From Strigamia acuminata (lineage: Eukaryota > Arthropoda > Chilopoda > Geophilomorpha > Linotaeniidae): a stretch of 64,000 nt of DNA. Location of the stretch: positions 11,970,186-12,034,185 of the forward strand of contig OX442317.1 of the NCBI GenBank assembly GCA_949358305.1, in the 5' to 3' direction. Made by a program: the position numbers and the translations under genes. A model generated the notes under the pieces. The model saw only the letters and a list, made by a program, of their open reading frames with translations, was not told the DNA's origin and did no database searches. Below, in pieces: positions 1-11,624 of the stretch; within the stretch, counting starts at the first letter, position 1; every line of letters begins with the position of its first letter.

Positions 1-50
1 ATGCCCAACATCGGGCATTTTCCAACCGTTGGTTCTGCGTATTTCGACAT
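1..50 (-). CDS. gag: Copia-B gag, first 16 codons (partial)
   Basis: An ATG on the minus strand at 50-48 opens a frame that continues past the left edge. The visible residues (MSKYAEPTVGKCPMLG) align with the gag start of Copia-A (MQKTSESTSGIVPILG), and both ATGs follow homologous leaders. Copia gag forms the virus-like particle in the cytoplasm. Too little is visible to judge whether the gene is intact. Confidence 0.6.
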   Translation of the reverse strand, partial: MSKYAEPTVGKCPMLG

Positions 51-250
51 CCTGACGTGAAAAATTCGTAGATTTCCCACACCGCGAAAACACAAAGGCT
101 TTGAGAGTGATATTGGCGTTGGTAGAAATCCGAAGCACTGCACAATCTGATGGCACAATCACAAACACTGACTGAAGCACTGTCAAAGCGGAAACCAAGA
201 CGGGGATGCCAATGCTACAATTGGCACAAATAACCTCAGTTAAGTATCTC

Positions 251-294
251 CCTAACGCCCTTTGCAAACCGCCTGGGGTCACGGAAACGTTAGG
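251..294 (-). promoter_or_regulatory. Leader hairpin A (Copia-B)
   Basis: Arms CCTAACG (251-257) and CGTTAGG (288-294) pair perfectly around a loop containing CCTGGGG. The same hairpin, with different arm bases that still pair, occurs at 12042-12084 and 29357-29402. It lies in the transcribed leader between primer site and gag. Confidence 0.7.
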
Positions 295-597
295 TGGCCC
301 TGAGATAGCCTTAACTGAGAATACACACTTCGCTTGTCCGACTGGACAAAAGGGCAAAGTGGATTCTAATTGACCCAACCAAAATATCCCACTTAAATAA
401 CTAACAAAGGTAATTGCGACTGGAAGGAGAAATTGGTGAATCTGTTGCGGTTGCAACCTCGTGCAATAAGAAAACACGGCTCGATTTTTCTCGAAAAAAT
501 CGGACAAAAAGCGCAATTTGGATTCGAAAATCCAAATTCGTCTCATTAAATGAGGCTCTTCACAAAAATGCGTTGAAAATAAACAAATCGTCGATAC

Positions 598-621
598 TAT
601 ATACACACCGGGGTGTATATA
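598..621 (-). promoter_or_regulatory. Leader hairpin B (Copia-B)
   Basis: Arms TATATACAC (598-606) and GTGTATATA (613-621) flank a short CCGG-containing loop. It is equivalent to hairpins at 12390-12415 and 29687-29716, whose arm sequences differ but still pair. Confidence 0.7.
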
Positions 622-1078
622 GCGAGAAACGTCTCGTTTCCGTCGAGAAATCGTCGAAAAATCGTTGAAAAATAAAATCGACGCGAAAATCTGAAAATAT
701 AAAGAAAATTCGCCTCGAAAACCGCGAGACCGCGCGAATTCGGACGAAATTAGGCGTGAAATGGCGTGGCAGGCAACGCTAGTTGTCCACGAACGTCGTT
801 GACGCGTCGTCAATTCGAAAAATCGACGAAAAACTGAAAAAGACGAAAATTCACCTAAAAATTCGCGAGACCGCGCAATTTTTGGCAAAATTAAACGTAG
901 AATCGTGTGGTGGACAACACTGGTCGTGTCCAAACGTCGGCGATACGTCAATGGTGCGAAAATAGGCCCGGGAATCGTTGTGAACTGCAAAAACAAAAAT
1001 CGCCGCAAAAATTCGCGAAATTCGCGAAATTTTTCGGCGATAAAAAGGGAAAAATGTTATGCACAGTAGCTAACCATC

Positions 1079-1090
1079 CTCTGCTACCAA
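1079..1090 (-). promoter_or_regulatory. Copia-B primer binding site (initiator Met tRNA type)
   Basis: TGGTAGCAGAGG on the minus strand lies two bases inside the 5' LTR. It is complementary to the CCTCTGCTACCA-type 3' end of initiator Met tRNA, the usual primer of copia elements. Confidence 0.75.
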
Positions 1091-1091
1091 T

Positions 1092-1653
1092 TGAACATTA
1101 GTAGCAGAGGCGAGCGGCGCAAATTCGGTATAAACCGAGTGTGTGGAAGCGAAAATGGCGGCGTCGTGTCTCTGACACGAACGTAAATGCGACGTAGCCG
1201 ACTGTAAACAAGGCGCGCGGCGAAATGCCGCTTATATGCGCGTAAATAGCACAGAAGGTGCTCTAAATTAGAGTCAAACACTTTAGAAACATAAGCATTT
1301 AATAGAAATAATAAAAGTCTTACAAATGGTGTCCTTTTCTAAAGGTGAAAAAGGTGAGAAGCACATTTTGCTGTGCGCGTCCATCTTGGATGGTGAAAAA
1401 CATACATGGGTGACACCTAGTGTCATAATTAAGCGTTATATAATAATAAAACCTGTGGTAACTTAACCAAAGACTAGACAATGCATGATACTTCATGCTT
1501 AAATACGCAAATAGTAATAAAAAATGGGAATAACATTAAATAAGATCGAAATATAAATAATAATGATAAATACATCGGAATTAAGAATAAATTAATGATC
1601 AAATGTGATCCTATATCACATCGACACACTATTTGGGTTTCTCAAAACCAACA
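1092..1653 (-). repeat. Copia-B 5' LTR
   Basis: The LTR is 562 bp and starts with TG and ends with CA (plus-strand ends TGAACATT and AAACCAACA). It is recognised by comparison with the Copia-A LTR at 12753-13322: both share the 'CGCTTATATGC' and 'cgaacgta...gcgacgt' blocks and the AAACCAACA end. On the minus strand the LTR is followed, after two bases, by TGGTAGCAGAGG. That matches the complement of the animal initiator-Met tRNA 3' end and identifies this as the 5' LTR. Confidence 0.75.
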
Positions 1654-2062
1654 AGAACTGGGCAGTCTCATTACGCATGCATCTAGGAGAGCACGCTCAG
1701 GGGTTCCAAGGGGAGAAAGTTGGACAACCTGTATAGGCGGCGTGACTGATTTGGATGTCGATTTGGATTTGGCTTCTTCCGACTCGTCATTCGATGAACG
1801 ATCCGAGTCCGATGTCTTAGGCCAATTATCGAATTGGACGGTGTCATTGAAAGACACTCTCTGTTGCTCGGGTTTAAGTTCGGAAAAAGTTTCATTGGGT
1901 CGACGTGCTTGTCCTCGAATTGACTTCCGGTAGGACTGGCGTTCGTCGATTCGAACATGCGCTGACTCGGTAACTCGATTGTCTGCTGGGTTCCATATAC
2001 GGTAGCCGCGTGTTCCACTAGCGTAACCCACTAGAAAACCTTCCCAAGCACGCGCTTCGAGT
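1654..2062 (-). pseudogene. pol: Copia-A pol fragment: integrase C-terminal linker
   Basis: The translation contains the copia post-integrase motif AWEGFLVGYASGTRGYRIWNP, followed by the Ser/Asp/Glu-rich linker that separates integrase from reverse transcriptase. It is the direct continuation of the fragment at 10179-11539: removing LARD-1 and one copy of its GAGT duplication restores an uninterrupted frame (...GRKKLEARAW...). Translation is then cut by the LTR of Copia-B. The matching domain in the intact Copia-C lies near 26600-26750. Confidence 0.85.
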
Positions 2063-3777
2063 TGTTGCGAGCAAGTGTCGCAACAATGCATTTTCGATTT
2101 ATTCTCGAGGTCAAAACACTTTAGCTTTATTCACTTCAATGCAAGTTTTCGGTTTCCTTGATTAAAGTTAATTGACCCGACCTTTGACAATGTTTGAGAT
2201 AAATTATCCAACTTACCGGATGTTTTCACTTCTTCTTTAGATGTTCGTCGAGTTTCTGAGCGCAGAAACTCGTCCCTCAAGCCCGTGTTCGTGTTCGTCG
2301 TCTGCAGCGAGCAGACGGAACGAGCCGGCGATCGAGCGTTTGTTTTCAGTCAGAGCGCTCATAGCCACTTTTACGTACGATCGCCGTTCCTCGGCGAACG
2401 TTGATCCGTTGAGTCCATTCTTGTTTAGTACTAACCAAAAACACATCGAGGAATCGATTCCTCCACTCGGTTCTGCTTGATTCGGGGTCCTTCACCTCGA
2501 ACTTTTGGTTAGAAGTGGACGAAGTCGCCAAACCGCTTCGAAGAGCGCCGTCTGGTGGCGGCTTCGAACATCGGTTTTCACGTTTCCTTTCGTATCGTCG
2601 TTTCAACGGTTCCCAAGTGATAATTTGGACTACTTGAGTCCAAATTAGATAGAAAATAAAGTGTTTGCCCATTCTCCATCGTTTTAGACCGAGTTTGGAG
2701 GTTTTTCAAACCTCAACCGCCATTTTGAGCACTAACGGGCGTCGCCCCTGAATCCTTTGTTCTCCGCTTAGGTTTTATTTGTTTTACTGGCTATTCTGGC
2801 TCATTGGACCAGAACTAGCCTTCGCTGAAATTTGCATGGGAATCTGTTTGGTTTTCGTGGAGGAAATCAAACTTTTCCACCGTCGTCCTTTTTCCAATGC
2901 TGTGACGCGTTTGGATCGCCATTTAGCGCGACCCAATGAGCGATTCGTACACGCCGTGTTCCAGGCGCCAGTATGAACGTTCCTTGACCGTTTTCGACCG
3001 TTTTTGTGCCCAAAAACGGTCTCAGCGGCATTTTTGGCCCTAGAAAGCACTTTCCAGCCTTTGAAACGGCCGGGAACGTACTTTTATGATTTGAATTCCA
3101 AATGGAGTTTTTGTGTCGGGTTTTGGCAACCGCCCGACTTGAGAGCCATCGTCTGCTCCTCCATGAGGAGTATTTTCATGTTGTTTTTGATATTAATAAA
3201 GACTTTTGGGGGACTTGAGTTCATATTTGTAACCACTTCTGATGTTTTGTATTGGTTTTATTGATCTTAAGTGCTTTGAAGGTATTTATTTCTATGTTTG
3301 TGTGATTTTGATATTTGGTTTTACACAGAAGCCAACTTTGTACCCCTGAATTTTGTCTTTATTGTAACAATTGGGATAATTCACGAGTCATTGTTGGTCT
3401 CGTGAATATACATTATTGTGACTGTTTTATCAGTCAGTTCTCTCAATATTTCCGTTGAATAAACACACTTTTTGTGTTTGCTTTCAACAATGTGTCTCTC
3501 ATTTGATTTGGCCGCCATTGATTAGGCCCAGCTTTTGCACCTGATCTGCCGAGCCATTTGAGATGTCAAATCACTTCCTTCCGGGTCCGCAGGAATGATT
3601 TTACAGTAACAGTGAGTCACGTTCACTGTCATGAGCGAGCGTCCAGTCGTCTCGCCCGTCTGTGTGCAGTCGCATCCCGTGAGGAGCGACGCGGGCGTGA
3701 GCTGACTTTGACAGCTCCCCCGATCATCTTGATGTATGCAGCCGGTCAGTACAACAGCCAGAGACCGGCCCGCAACA
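2063..3777 (+). repeat. LARD-1 left LTR
   Basis: The 1715-bp repeat has inverted ends TGTTGCG/CGCAACA. Candidate polyadenylation signals (AATAAA) lie near 3195 and 3458. It carries short open frames only, duplicated exactly in the right LTR, and none resembles a known protein. Confidence 0.9.
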
Positions 3778-6700
3778 TTTTTTGGTGCCGTTGACCACGA
3801 TTTCGTCCTGTCGTCGTCATTGGATTTCGTCTCGAGTTGTCATGAAGAAGGATGCGCCACCTTGGATTTTCGACGCCATTCTCCAAGTATTCGACTTTGT
3901 GTTTGGCTATTGTCTGCACTCAACGCCAGAGCTGTTCGTCCAAGTGCTCGCCCCTCGTGTGGAGTGCCTGGAATTCACCGCAGTCGTCCAAGTTGCAGTG
4001 GACAGGACGTCTGAACGTGCTGCCATTGAGAGCTGCATGATGCTAGGAGTTTCCCGATGCCATTCTCGGCAGAGCGACTGGATCCGTCCTTATTGCACTC
4101 AACGTGATGGCAACAGTTTCCTTGACATGATACAGTGGCCGACATCCGACTTCTTGACCGCTCTTCCACTTCAAACACAACGCAATGTCCGACCAGAATG
4201 TTCTTGAGATACAGCAGAAACAAGAGACTTTATTTTGATATTTGATAGCATTTAAGTTTCAAAGTGATTTCTTTGTTATTGTTAGTCATTAAGTTTGCTT
4301 TGGTTTTGAGTTTTGGGTGTGTTGTTTTGCTCGGACAATGGGTGGTCCAATGAATCTGCCTAAAGCGTCAGAACTGGTCATTTCAGAAGCTTTTCCTTTA
4401 ACGTTAGCTTGTTTGGTGAGCCTGAAAAAGGGCTTTAGTTGCAAGTTGTGCTTTAAGGTTAGTGTTTGCTATGGAAAAGCTGCTGGTTCTGGTTGCTGGG
4501 CACAACGGTTCGAGCAGAAAGCGTTCTCAATTCTTGACCACTTGATTTGATTGTTAGTATTAAGGTTTTTGGGGTTTCTGAAAGTCATTTTGGAGCTTGT
4601 TAGCGCTCCATAATGTCGCATTTCGATCTATTCTTTGCCTTGAGTTTTGCAGTTTACACCAAATAACGTTTTTGGTTTGCTTTGACCTTGTTCTCGTATT
4701 TTTCAATTGCCCTTTGCTAGAGTTAGGGTTTTTGAGAAGCTGCTGGTTGCATTAGAAATCAGTTTTAGCTAGAATTTGCACAATTTCTTGTGCGCTTTTT
4801 CTCTCAACATGCATGTGTCCCCAAGAATTCCTTATTACTTTTTAACTTTTGAGTTTTTATTGTGTTTAGCTCTGACTATGCTGTCAGCCCAGCTTTACAA
4901 TCCTTCTGCCCTTACATGGTCAGTAGGAAAGCAACATGTAGTTCAGCTTTCAGTGATCATATCTCTGATCTGCAGGAATAGACAGAACAAATAGCTGCCT
5001 TTCTCTCTCACACGGAGTTAGTTAGTGTTTGTTTTCAGTCAATCTAGTTAACCAAGCTTCTCCCACACGGTAGGAGTCCCTTTGCAGCTTGGTTGGCCCC
5101 ACATTGTGGGTGGTGGTCATTCTCTTATTCTTTTGTTCTTGTCTTTCAATAACGCGCATGATTTGCGCTCGAATTACGCAATGCCTTTCAATGGGCGCTT
5201 GCCACATGCAAGTTGCTGTCGTGCCCCATCCCGTGGGCCTTTCTCCTTGGCTGACTGGTCACATGGACTGTCGGCACAATTAAGGACGGCGTTGCTAAGG
5301 CGGTGGGTCTTATTTGTTTCTCTTTGAGTTTTGCATGTTTCGAATCTTGCATGTGATTCTTTACTCTTTGTGGCACCTTGGATTTAGCCAAGGCTGCGTT
5401 CTCTAGTGTCAGTCCACCCCGGAAGTCTCCTTCCTGTCGCACAACACACATGAGTGCCTAGTCGCTCTCAACACTGTAGTTTAAGGGTTGCTTTCAATTC
5501 TTGTTTCTTTTTGAGTGTTTTCTAGCGTCTGCAAAGACCAGAATGGCACTGCACTCAGAGCAGTGACCACTTGTTCTTCCGTTTTGATTTTGCGCTCTCA
5601 ATGAGCCCGGGGACGCTCGAGCCATGTTTCTTGAGCTTGTCTCTCAACTTGTGACCGGCCATACGAGCTGTCTGTCTTTTGAGACGCTGCGGTCAAGCAG
5701 TGATCTCTTTCCTTGTGGTTTCTTTCGAGTTTAGATAGTTTTTTGTTCTCCATTCCGTTTGGAATGTTCTTTTGTGACATGAGTAAGGGTTGGCTCATGC
5801 AAGCAGCCTTTCAGTGCCCCTACTAAACAACGCGACGCTGCTTCTGAAGCGGTGGTCAGTTCCCTCGTTCAATTAGATTTGATTTTGAAAGATAAAGTTC
5901 TTCTTGTTCTTGTTAGAAATGGCACGCTCTTGTGTTCTGTCACTTGAGTGCCACAGCTCTTTAGCTTTGATCTTTGAGTGTTAGGTGTTCCTTCAAGCCC
6001 CATGCAAGCGGCTTCCAACGCTTGACCACGCACGAATGTCTTGCTACCTTTTCGAGTTAGGAACCACACGCCTTTCACGTTCCTTAACAATCAGTATAGT
6101 TGTTATTCTTAGTGTAGTGTTTGTGCCGATCCAATCGGTTGTCCCGCAGCAGTGCTAAGCAACTGCACGTGCTGGCCTAGGGCTAAATTGTCCGCACTGA
6201 TGGAGACCCATGGTGCATTAACGGACCTCTCTCGTTCTCGTTCGACACAATTGCCCTTCTCATATTGTTGGGTTGGGAGTTGTTTGGTCCTGGTTTCAAC
6301 TGACTTGTTGTTTCCTTCCCTTTTGGCAAAACGTGCCTCTCCTATGCACGTCTATCCATTGTCTGGTATCCCTTCTTGTCCGAGCATGGGACTTGAAGCG
6401 CGCAAGCCGACATTGGTCAGTTCTAGTCCCATTAGCAATAGAGTTAGCGTTCTTTGTGCTAATCGTTTTAGTTTTTGGTTCGGCAAGTGATCTTGCATTG
6501 GTTTCTCTTCAAGGTCCTGCAGTGACACCGCAAGTGACTCACTGAGGACGAGGTTGATGCTCACGTTGCAATACTATGCAAATAAGAGCTGCCTCTTTCT
6601 ATGGTCTAGGCGGTCGAACTCACGTTGCACAACAGTGCAGATACGAGTCGCCTTTCTTTTCTTGTTGAAGCTGGGTCATGGTTTTTAGTCTAGATACAAA

Positions 6701-8463
6701 GCCATGCAGCTGTCCCACAGTGGTTAGTAGCCCTTCGAGCTTCCACTGCCCCGAGGGACTCATACACGCTCTATCAACGCTGCCAAGCAGCAAAGAGTCA
6801 ACTCAATTGGAAGTTGATTTGTCCCGTTTCCAAGAGTTTAGGTTTACGTGTGGTCGGTGCGAGTCGACACGCACCGTCCCACTAGTTTATTCTCTTTGAA
6901 CTTCCAAAGCATTCACGAGATTGGGTAGGGACTTCTCTCCTTCGTCTTGCACACAGGGTGCTTGACTCAAGCCCTCTCTAGGAGGCACCTCTCCTGTTTG
7001 TGACTCCCTCCTTTGGACATTGACAGATGCGTCTGATCTTTTGTCTGGATCACATTCAGCGACACTAAGTCTTATTAGCGGTAGCGGTCTCTTCTCGACA
7101 TTCTTTTCTGAGCATGCCCAGTCAGTCGTCACTGAAGCGGCAATTCTTGTCGACCCCAAGCGGTCTCCTCTTCTCAGCAATGGTGGTTTTCTTTTTCAAT
7201 GCATTCAGCCAGTGATTGTGTTATTTCAGGAAACTTAAGATGAGCCAATTCAAATTGGTTTTTTCTCCTTCAGCTCACAGCAGCATTTTTCTCTTTGTAT
7301 AGATTCAGGACGTTATTTCTCCACGGGTGTACAACACACCAAAGCGAGACCTTTTTAGAAAGTTTTTTGAATTCACATCCCAATTAACTGTTTTTCCACT
7401 TAGTGATAGGATAGAAGCCAGGATATAGGTTTCTGCTCCCTGCCCTCCCACCCCACCTTCTTTTGGCGGGAGGGATTAATTATAATCTAGAAACGTGATA
7501 GGATGGCGAGATCAGAATTGGACCTTCTTTCCTGCTGCACAATGGAGTGATCAACCATTGTGTGGCCGGTGGGAGGGCCAGGGAATCTCGCGGGTCTTGT
7601 CATTGCTTTGGATTATGGTTTCTCGTGTGATGAGCAAACAGTTTTTACAGAGGAATATCAGATTCCTATTCAATTTAGTATCCTAGTGTATGGTGCATAC
7701 TCCTCCTGTGTTTTGAGTCTTTAGCTGGACAGTGGTCCACTTTAGCAAGGAAAAATCTTCTTTTTTCCCATTTCGTTTCCGGTAGTTTCAAGTCTTGCTC
7801 TTGGAATAGAAATATGGGACACGGCTCCCTTGCTCTCCTTCTACATTATCGTTTTTGCCTATGGTTGGTCCATCCACTAAGAAGATGGATCAAGTCGAGA
7901 GGTAGCCAGACCGCTGCCACCGAACTTTACCGCTCGCACACGCACACTATGGTGCACCGCTTTCAAAAAGCACAGTGGTTGGGTGTTCGGGGTCCTCCTT
8001 CCACCTACCGAAACCCCACCAGTCGACTATGGTTCCCCGATAGCAGGGAAGACGCTCGACTTCCGGAGCAATTCGGCGCAACCCAAAGGGTTTGGTCCAC
8101 CAAGTTGGATGGCCTTTGGTTTCAATGGGTAGCTTCACTGTCCGACAGAAGACAGTTGGAGTCCTTAACTTTCGGAATTGTGGACTTGTCTCTCTAAGAG
8201 ATAGGTCGTGCTCAAAAGGTAACTGACCGTTACCTCCTTTCTCGTCTTTACGGAGCCGCGCTGCTCATGTTTCGATCACCAAGCTTACGGTTTCGACAGC
8301 CGCTTGGTTCAATTGTTCCACTCTGAATAGATGCCGCCATCCAAGTGGCAGGTGAATCTCTTTAATGCACCCCGCTTCGTTCCAACTCGAACTCACAACT
8401 CGAGCTTGGATTTGTCCTTTGGATTTTTGGTTCTGGTTTCCCCATTTTTCTTTGGCGGGAGCC
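3778..8463 (+). other. LARD-1 internal region, no recognisable coding
   Basis: This is 4.7 kb of T-rich sequence with only short open frames, the longest from a true ATG being 127 codons at 7814-8197. None carries a protease, reverse transcriptase, integrase or zinc-knuckle motif. There are degenerate internal repeats, for example two related blocks starting CACGTTGCA near 6562-6660 and recurring AGCTGCTGGTT (about 4480 and 4738). A purine-containing stretch CTTTGGCGGGAGCC just before the right LTR (about 8450-8463) is a possible polypurine tract. Confidence 0.6.
3783..3800 (+). promoter_or_regulatory. LARD-1 candidate primer binding site
   Basis: TGGTGCCGTTGACCACGA begins five bases inside the left LTR, where a tRNA-complementary primer site is expected for a plus-strand element. 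I cannot name the tRNA with confidence. Confidence 0.5.
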
Positions 8464-10178
8464 TGTTGCGAGCAAGTGTCGCAACAATGCATTTTCGATT
8501 TATTCTCGAGGTCAAAACACTTTAGCTTTATTCACTTCAATGCAAGTTTTCGGTTTCCTTGATTAAAGTTAATTGACCCGACCTTTGACAATGTTTGAGA
8601 TAAATTATCCAACTTACCGGATGTTTTCACTTCTTCTTTAGATGTTCGTCGAGTTTCTGAGCGCAGAAACTCGTCCCTCAAGCCCGTGTTCGTGTTCGTC
8701 GTCTGCAGCGAGCAGACGGAACGAGCCGGCGATCGAGCGTTTGTTTTCAGTCAGAGCGCTCATAGCCACTTTTACGTACGATCGCCGTTCCTCGGCGAAC
8801 GTTGATCCGTTGAGTCCATTCTTGTTTGGTATTAACCAAAAACACATCGAGGAATCGATTCCTCCACTCGGTTCTGCTTGATTCGGGGTCCTTCACCTCG
8901 AACTTTTGGTTAGAAGTGGACGAAGTCGCCAAACCGCTTCGAAGAGCGCCGTCTGGTGGCGGCTTCGAACATCGGTTTTCACGTTTCCTTTCGTATCGTC
9001 GTTTCAACGGTTCCCAAGTGATAATTTGGACTACTTGAGTCCAAATTAGATAGAAAATAAAGTGTTTGCCCATTCTCCATCGTTTTAGACCAAGTTTGGA
9101 GGTTTTTCAAACCTCAACCGCCATTTTGAGCACTAACGGGCGTCGCCCCTGAATCCTTTGTTCTCCGCTTAGGTTTTATTTGTTTTACTGGCTATTCTGG
9201 CTCATTGGACCAGAACTAGCCTTCGCTGAAATTTGCATGGGAATCTGTTTGGTTTTCGTGGAGGAAATCAAACTTTTCCACCGTCGTCCTTTTTCCAATG
9301 CTGTGACGCGTTTGGATCGCCATTTAGCGCAACCCAATGAGCGATTCGTACACGCCGTGTTCCAGGCGCCAGTATGAACGTTCCTTGACCGTTTTCGACC
9401 GTTTTTGTGCCCAAAAACGGTCTCAGCGGCATTTTTGGCCCTAGAAAGCACTTTCCAGCCTTTGAAACGGCCGGGAACGTACTTTTATGATTTGAATTCC
9501 AAATGGAGTTTTTGTGTCGGGTTTTGGCAACCGCCCGACTTGAGAGCCATCGTCTGCTCCTCCATGAGGAGTATTTTCATGTTGTTTTTGATATTAATAA
9601 AGACTTTTGGGGGACTTGAGTTCATATTTGTAACCACTTCTGATGTTTTGTATTGGTTTTATTGATCTTAAGTGCTTTGAATTTATTTATTTCTATGTTT
9701 GTGTGATTTTGATATTTGGTTTTACACAGAAGCCAACTTTGTACCCCTGAATTTTGTCTTTATTGTAACAATTGGGATAATTCACGAGTCATTGTTGGTC
9801 TCGTGAATATACATTATTGTGACTGTTTTATCAGTCAGTTCTCTCAATATTTCCGTTGAATAAACACACTTTTTGTGTTTGCTTTCAACAATGTGTCTCT
9901 CATTTGATTTGGCCGCCATTGATTAGGCCCAGCTTTTGCACCTGATCTGCCGAGCCATTTGAGATGTCAAATCACTTCCTTCCGGGTCCGCAGGAATGAT
10001 TTTACAGTAACAGTGAGTCACGTTCACTGTCATGAGCGAGCGTCCAGTCGTCTCGCCCGTCTGTGTGCAGTCGCATCCCGTGAGGAGCGACGCGGGCGTG
10101 AGCTGACTTTGACAGCTCCCCCGATCATCTTGATGTATGCAGCCGGTCAGTACAACGGCCAGAGACCGGCCCGCAACA
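8464..10178 (+). repeat. LARD-1 right LTR
   Basis: This is the second 1715-bp copy, nearly identical to 2063-3777. It is followed by GAGT, the duplicated target, then by the continuation of Copia-A pol. Confidence 0.9.
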
Positions 10179-11539
10179 GAGTTTCTTGCGGCCTGGGGCT
10201 GTGAAATGGACCCAGCATTTCGATCCGAGTCGTCGTAGATGTCGTAATGACAAGGCACGTTGTCGCCATAAATTATACGGAACTTGATTGTTTAGACGAG
10301 AGTGAGGGCTTCGATTCTTAATGTATCCGAAAGTAACAGCTAGTTCAGCCCATAAACCTTCTGGGAGATGAGTCTCTTGTATAACGGCTCGCATATTGTC
10401 GGCCATCGTTCGGTTTATGCGCTCAGCAACTCCATTCATCTGTGGTGATGATGGGTTAGTTTGCTGACCCTCAATTCCTTTGTCCTTGAGATAGCGTTCG
10501 AATTCGTTGGACATGAACTCGCCGCCCCTGTCCGACCTAATCGCTTTAATGTGAGTATCTGTAACTCGCTCGACTCGGGCGACGAAATCCTTAAAACACG
10601 CAAAGACTTGCAATTTCTGTGCAATGGGCATAATCCAACAGTATCGTGTTGCGTCGTCGATCACCGTAAAAACAAAGCGTGCACCGCCAAATGATGTGAC
10701 GGGGTGCGGTCCCCATACATTCATGTGTAGGAGATCAAGAGCTTTCGTTGTGATGGTGTGAGAACATGGCTTGTGAGAAATTTTGATCGATTTCGCAAGA
10801 CGACAATCATTGCAGGCTAATTCCTTGCACACCTCAGCTGGCTCGATGCCGTAGACAAGGTCGTTGTTGGCCAATGACTTCATTGCATTTGTATGCAAAT
10901 GTCCAAGACGGCTATGCCACAAACCAGTTGCATCTTTGACGGAGGCAGGGTTGGTGATGACCTTCTTTTGTGAAGGAGAAGGGTTAGCAGGAGGTGTGGC
11001 AGTTGGAATGGATTGTAACGCACTAGCATATGAAGGAAGGATGGGATTGGAAGGAATAGGGGACGGTTGAGGAATAGACAATGACTTGATTGGTTGGGGA
11101 ATTGGCTTCGGCAACTCAATCGGTGGCATTTCGATACGAAAATCAGAAATGTTCCTTTCCTTCTTCCCCTTTTTAGGCTTCGGAACGTTGTCGAAGTCCA
11201 CTTCCGTTGTAACAAAAGTTTGTACCGGCGTCGGTGGAATGGTCGGTGACGCGGTTGTCGTGATTGACGTGGAAACAGAAGGGGTTGAGCAGAGACCGTC
11301 GACATAGTACAACCCTCCTTTTTCTTTGGCGCGGATAGTTGCGCTACGAATGTCCGTTTGATAAACATGTATCTCGCCATTGAAAATGTGGATGTGATAA
11401 CGAGTCTTGTCGATCCTCGAGACTGAGATTAGATTAGCCTCAAAGTTCGGAGCATAAAGTACGTTTGTCAAATTCACGGTGCATTCACAATTATCTACCA
11501 ACGTCAATAGTCGAACATTTCCTCGGCCGGTCACTTGAG
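10179..11539 (-). pseudogene. pol: Copia-A pol fragment: post-protease spacer and integrase
   Basis: The translation runs through a copia post-protease region (NVLYAPNFEANLISVSRI), the pre-integrase motif LWHSRLGHLH, a zinc-binding pair (CNDCRLAK) and the integrase core with SDRGGEF (second Asp) and NGVAERINRT (Glu). The position of the first catalytic Asp reads Asn (HMNVWGP instead of the family's HMDVWGP or HLDVWGP), so the encoded integrase would be inactive. Upstream the frame stops at a MITE remnant, and the protease with the rest of gag is missing. Downstream it is cut by LARD-1 and resumes at 2062. A proline- and serine-rich linker lies between the post-protease part and the integrase. 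Confidence 0.9.
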
Positions 11540-11624
11540 ATTTGATGATCGCCTCATCAAAGTTGGCCTAGATGCAATTGCTAAGGAAATATTTGAGGGG
11601 AACAGACTTTTCTTCCACCCTGTA
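11540..11624 (+). mobile_element. Tc1/mariner-type MITE remnant in Copia-A
   Basis: About 80 bases match the outer arm of the MITE at 31560-31644 (shared core ATCAAAGTTGGCCTAGATGCAA). The outer end reads CCCTGTA followed by TA, the mirror of the mariner-type TACAGGGTG terminus at a TA target. The other arm and the adjacent Copia-A sequence are missing, so a deletion followed insertion. Confidence 0.7.

Larger units (their letters stand above)
1..1653 (-). mobile_element. Copia-B: 5' end of a Ty1/copia element
   Basis: This is the 5' portion of a copia retrotransposon on the minus strand: 5' LTR (1092-1653), primer site, a leader of about 1 kb and the first codons of gag, which run off the left edge. 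It is related to Copia-A (11625-13322), sharing LTR, leader and gag start at perhaps two-thirds identity by eye, but is a different copy. Its LTR abuts the pol linker of Copia-A in the same orientation, so the simplest reading is that Copia-B inserted into Copia-A pol. The bases AGAAC (1654-1658) would then be the target duplication, and the rest of Copia-A pol should lie left of the window. Confidence 0.75.
2063..10178 (+). mobile_element. LARD-1: large non-coding LTR retrotransposon derivative
   Basis: Two 1715-bp direct repeats (2063-3777 and 8464-10178) start with TGTTGCG and end with CGCAACA. They are flanked by GAGT on both sides (2059-2062 and 10179-10182), which are hallmarks of an integrated LTR element. 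The 4.7 kb between them has no recognisable gag or pol. I could spot only about seven differences between the LTRs, so the insertion is recent. It splits the pol of Copia-A exactly in frame. Plus orientation is favoured by a TGG-starting primer site just inside the left LTR and AATAAA signals near the LTR 3' end. Long LTRs with a long non-coding interior fit the LARD class, which depends on an autonomous partner for its proteins. Confidence 0.85.

Noticed and set aside
1642..2091. Copia pol fragment read as a free-standing small gene
   Set aside because: It joins in frame to the integrase fragment at 10179-11539 once LARD-1 and one GAGT are removed, and its ends lie in two different LTRs.
3782..4207. 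141-codon open frame at the start of the LARD-1 interior
   Set aside because: It starts without ATG, overlaps the primer site and shows no recognisable motif.
7814..8197. 127-codon ORF with ATG in LARD-1
   Set aside because: No similarity to gag or other proteins that I recognise, and other frames over the same stretch are also partly open. Not called as a gene.
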